A stretch of 64,000 nt of DNA from Flavobacteriaceae bacterium (GTDB taxonomy: Bacteria; Bacteroidota; Bacteroidia; Flavobacteriales; Flavobacteriaceae). This document shows positions 61,882 to 64,000 of the stretch, piece by piece. The stretch spans positions 186,001 to 250,000 of the forward strand of contig SIHP01000004.1 in assembly GCA_004762155.1 (NCBI GenBank). Direction: 5' to 3'. Below the pieces are notes generated by a model that was not told the DNA's origin, made no database searches, and saw only the letters and a list, made by a program, of their open reading frames with translations. Each line of letters opens with the position of its first letter. Position 1 is the first letter of the stretch. Both the position numbers and the translations under genes were made by a program.

Positions 61882-61903
61882 CAAAAATAATAGTAATACT
61901 ATT
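61882..61903 (-). promoter_or_regulatory. Promoter -7 box and operator of the export operon
   Basis: TATTTTTG on the minus strand (CAAAAATA at 61882-61889) matches TAnnTTTG and gives a leader of about 15 nt. Next to it AATAGTAATACTATT (61889-61903) is a perfect 7+7 palindrome around one A, a plausible TetR operator between the -33 and -7 elements. Confidence 0.55.
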
Positions 61904-62141
61904 AACTATGAGATTTTTTATATTAATTATATTAATGTTTATACTAAAAATATTTAATGTTATGAATACTAGATGTTTAAATCACTGTTTTATAGCAGGT
62001 TAATGTTTTTATGGCTTTTAAATTTGTTGACTAATTTTAAACTCCTAAAAATAAGTTATTTTAAGAGTAAAGCATATAAAATTCAAATGTTTAAATACTT
62101 AGTTGAAGTATTATAATAAATTAATAAAGAGAAAAATTTAT

Positions 62142-63041
62142 TTATGAATAAAGTATAAGAAAAACACCAATCATAATTCCTGCTAGTGGCACTAATTTTT
62201 TTCTTTTGTTTTTTTCTTTAAAAACAATTCCACCAATAACAACAGCAATTATTATTTGACTACGTTTTATGGCAGAAAGCAGCATAATTAAAGCATCTGG
62301 ATCTTGTAGTGCTTTAAAATAAAAATAATCTGCAGTTTGTAATAAAATACCAACTGCTGGGATTGACCATCTGAATTTAAAGGCTTTTCTTTTTTCTTGA
62401 TAAGGAAACCAAGTAATAGATAAAATGATTAGTAATATTAGTATTGTATAAAAACAAAACCAAAATTGTAAAGTTTGTGGATTTAATGTTAAGCTTTGAA
62501 TTAAAAACTTATCATATAAACCACTAGAAGCGCCCAAGAATGTAGCTCCAATAATAGCAAATATCCATTTATTTTTTTTAAAATGGATTCCTTCTTTTTT
62601 ACCTATTCTTGAATATAATAAAACCGAGCCAATAATGAGAAAAAAACCAATCCATTGCCAAGTATTTGGCTTTTCTTGATAAATAATTATGGCACCTATA
62701 AAGGTAAAAAAAGGCCCAGCAGAACGTATTGGGGTTACAATTGTTATTGGTAAATGTTTTAGTGCTTGGTAAGCTAATACCCAAGAAGAAGCCATTATAG
62801 CTGACTTTATAGCTATAAACCCATGTGTTTCCCAAGGTAATTTAGTTACATTAAAATTTATTTTAGCCATATATTCAGGATAAAAGACAGAGCCTAAATA
62901 AAAGGGCAGAAGTAATAAAAAACCAGCTGATATTGTACCGAGTAATACCGGAAAAACTTCGTTCCCTTGAACTGCATGTTTTTTACACAAGTTATGTAAT
63001 CCTAAAAATAAAGCCGCTAAAAGTCCTAAATACATCCACAT
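62142..63041 (-). CDS. EamA/DMT-family transporter
   Basis: A 299-residue protein with about ten membrane helices in two EamA repeats (LGLLAALFLGLHNLCKKHAV; TPIRSAGPFFTFIGAIIIYQ; FAIIGATFLGASSGLYDKFL; MLLSAIKRSQIIIAVVIGGI; LAGIMIGVFLILYS). The SAGPFFTFIGAI and SAIKRSQ segments sit near the ends of the repeats as in other drug/metabolite transporters. Substrate unknown. It follows an NrtR-type Nudix regulator gene by 104 bp on the same strand and may be one of its targets. Confidence 0.88.
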   Translation of the reverse strand: MWMYLGLLAALFLGLHNLCKKHAVQGNEVFPVLLGTISAGFLLLLPFYLGSVFYPEYMAKINFNVTKLPWETHGFIAIKSAIMASSWVLAYQALKHLPITIVTPIRSAGPFFTFIGAIIIYQEKPNTWQWIGFFLIIGSVLLYSRIGKKEGIHFKKNKWIFAIIGATFLGASSGLYDKFLIQSLTLNPQTLQFWFCFYTILILLIILSITWFPYQEKRKAFKFRWSIPAVGILLQTADYFYFKALQDPDALIMLLSAIKRSQIIIAVVIGGIVFKEKNKRKKLVPLAGIMIGVFLILYS

Positions 63042-63145
63042 AATGCGCGCGAAGATACTAGAATTATAAAATGAAGTTATTTCTTTTTATAAAAACTTAT
63101 TTCTTGTTATTAATATGTTTAATGTTTAAAAATTTTAAAGTGCCT

Positions 63146-63883
63146 TTAAATATTAATTAAGTAGTTTTTTTGAAACATTTTTTTATAAATATCTTTACTA
63201 AACATATATAATTGAGCAGGTTTTTTAGAAACACCTACTTGTTTTTCATCCAAAGGAATTATATATTTTTTGTTGATTAATTTTCTTCTAAAATTACGAT
63301 TATCAATATTTATATCTAAAACAGATTGGTATACTTCATGTACTTCGTTAATGGTAAATTTATCTGGTAATAATTCAAATATTACAGGTTCTGCTAAACA
63401 TTTTATTTTTAAATCTTCATAAGCTTCAAAAATTATTTTTTCATGATCAAAACCTATTTCAGGTAAATTATTAATAGGAAACCATTGTTTTTGATATTTA
63501 TTATTTTTAAGATCTACGTCTTCCGTTTTTAATAAAAAATAATAAGCAACTGTAATTGTTCTCAAATTAAACCCCTCATGTTTAATCCAAATTAAATCTT
63601 TCTCACCAGACAATCTATTTGGATCTCCAAAAGCTTTAAACTGTTTTTTGTATTGATTAGTTAAGCCTGTTAATTCTTTTAAAACTCTAGTAGCAGTATC
63701 GTCTAGGGTTTCGTTTTTGTGCATATGATATCCCGTTAAAACATGGTCATTTACTAAAATATCAGATCCTTTATCAGATTCTAAATAACGTTTCATTAAT
63801 AAAACATTAAGTGATTTTGAGATTGTATCATATCCAAAAACAACACAATCTACAGAAATGTTTGTAATTTTTTCAAATTTCAT
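63146..63883 (-). CDS. NrtR-type Nudix-related transcriptional regulator
   Basis: A 245-residue protein with an N-terminal Nudix-fold domain (VDCVVFGYDTISKSLNVLLM, TRVLKELTGL) and a C-terminal winged-helix domain (FTINEVHEVYQSVLDINIDN, NFRRKLINKKYI). The Nudix box GYHMHKNETLDDTATRVLKE lacks the REUxEE catalytic residues. This layout matches NrtR/AraR/XylR-type regulators of Bacteroidota, in which the Nudix fold senses a sugar or ADP-ribose-like ligand. The regulated pathway is unknown; the adjacent EamA transporter is a candidate. The window edge region 63884-64000 has no gene. Confidence 0.87.
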   Translation of the reverse strand: MKFEKITNISVDCVVFGYDTISKSLNVLLMKRYLESDKGSDILVNDHVLTGYHMHKNETLDDTATRVLKELTGLTNQYKKQFKAFGDPNRLSGEKDLIWIKHEGFNLRTITVAYYFLLKTEDVDLKNNKYQKQWFPINNLPEIGFDHEKIIFEAYEDLKIKCLAEPVIFELLPDKFTINEVHEVYQSVLDINIDNRNFRRKLINKKYIIPLDEKQVGVSKKPAQLYMFSKDIYKKMFQKNYLINI

Positions 63884-64000
63884 ATAAATATCATATTAGA
63901 GATTAAATGTACTGTTTACGTTAACTTAATTCAAATTATTAAATGCTAAAATTAGTGATTATTTGCTAATTATATGACTGTATTTTTATAAAAAACACAT

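Overview
The window is AT-rich chromosomal DNA from a member of the Bacteroidota, almost certainly a marine-type Flavobacteriaceae. The evidence is type IX secretion (T9SS) C-terminal sorting domains, many lipoproteins and signal peptides, start sites without Shine-Dalgarno sequences, several TAnnTTTG promoter -7 boxes, and typical gene sets (kdsD-tatC-lptB next to recQ, sbcD-sbcC, long single-chain purL). No rRNA, tRNA, CRISPR array, prophage or intact transposase was seen.

Layout. 0.1-4 kb: a decayed histidine-kinase-like fragment, then a TetR-SDR-hydrolase-hydrolase unit with two matching TetR-type palindromes. 4-9 kb: a lipoprotein gene split by one stop codon, then purL, whose interdomain linker carries an in-frame REP-like palindrome. 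9-13.3 kb: a secreted endonuclease I with T9SS tail, a CarboxypepD_reg protein and a Crp-type regulator with a small membrane protein. 13.8-17.2 kb: a CrtC/AttH-like protein and an ECF-sigma operon. 17.2-22 kb: an accessory island with an AlbA_2 protein and a HEPN-motif protein, each bounded by its own inverted core sites like an integron cassette, plus a six-copy 41-bp tandem repeat, a BspA-like lipoprotein and two copies of a roughly 110-bp dispersed repeat.

22.3-30 kb: a membrane protein, sbcD-sbcC (double-strand break and hairpin nuclease), a GNAT acetyltransferase and a small membrane-anchored protein. 30-40 kb: an alpha-amylase lipoprotein with a LacI-type operator upstream, an unannotated 54-aa gene, a T9SS beta-helix protein, a YkgJ-type cysteine protein, a Nudix hydrolase, a PQQ-type sugar dehydrogenase, a DUF3781 protein, a 130-bp MITE and a second beta-helix lipoprotein. 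39.8-45 kb: lptB, an AhpD-like protein, tatC and kdsD as an envelope operon diverging from recQ.

45-52.7 kb: a TPR/MORN-type secreted protein with two DUF3857/transglutaminase-like proteins (one catalytically intact, one not). The third gene ends inside a perfect 42-bp palindrome that also encodes the C-terminus of the convergent gene. 52.8-56.4 kb: a frameshifted M23 peptidase and a tyrosinase cluster (tyrosinase, Cys-rich secreted protein, cupredoxin-like protein without visible copper ligands). 56.8-61.9 kb: a TetR-ABC-HlyD-TolC export operon whose ABC ATPase has lost most nucleotide-binding motifs. 62-63.9 kb: an EamA transporter and an NrtR-type regulator.

The strongest leads for something undescribed are the cassette-like HEPN/AlbA_2 pair with its attC-like spacers, and the degenerate ABC exporter beside the tyrosinase cluster. 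All functional assignments come from reading motifs; no database search was possible.
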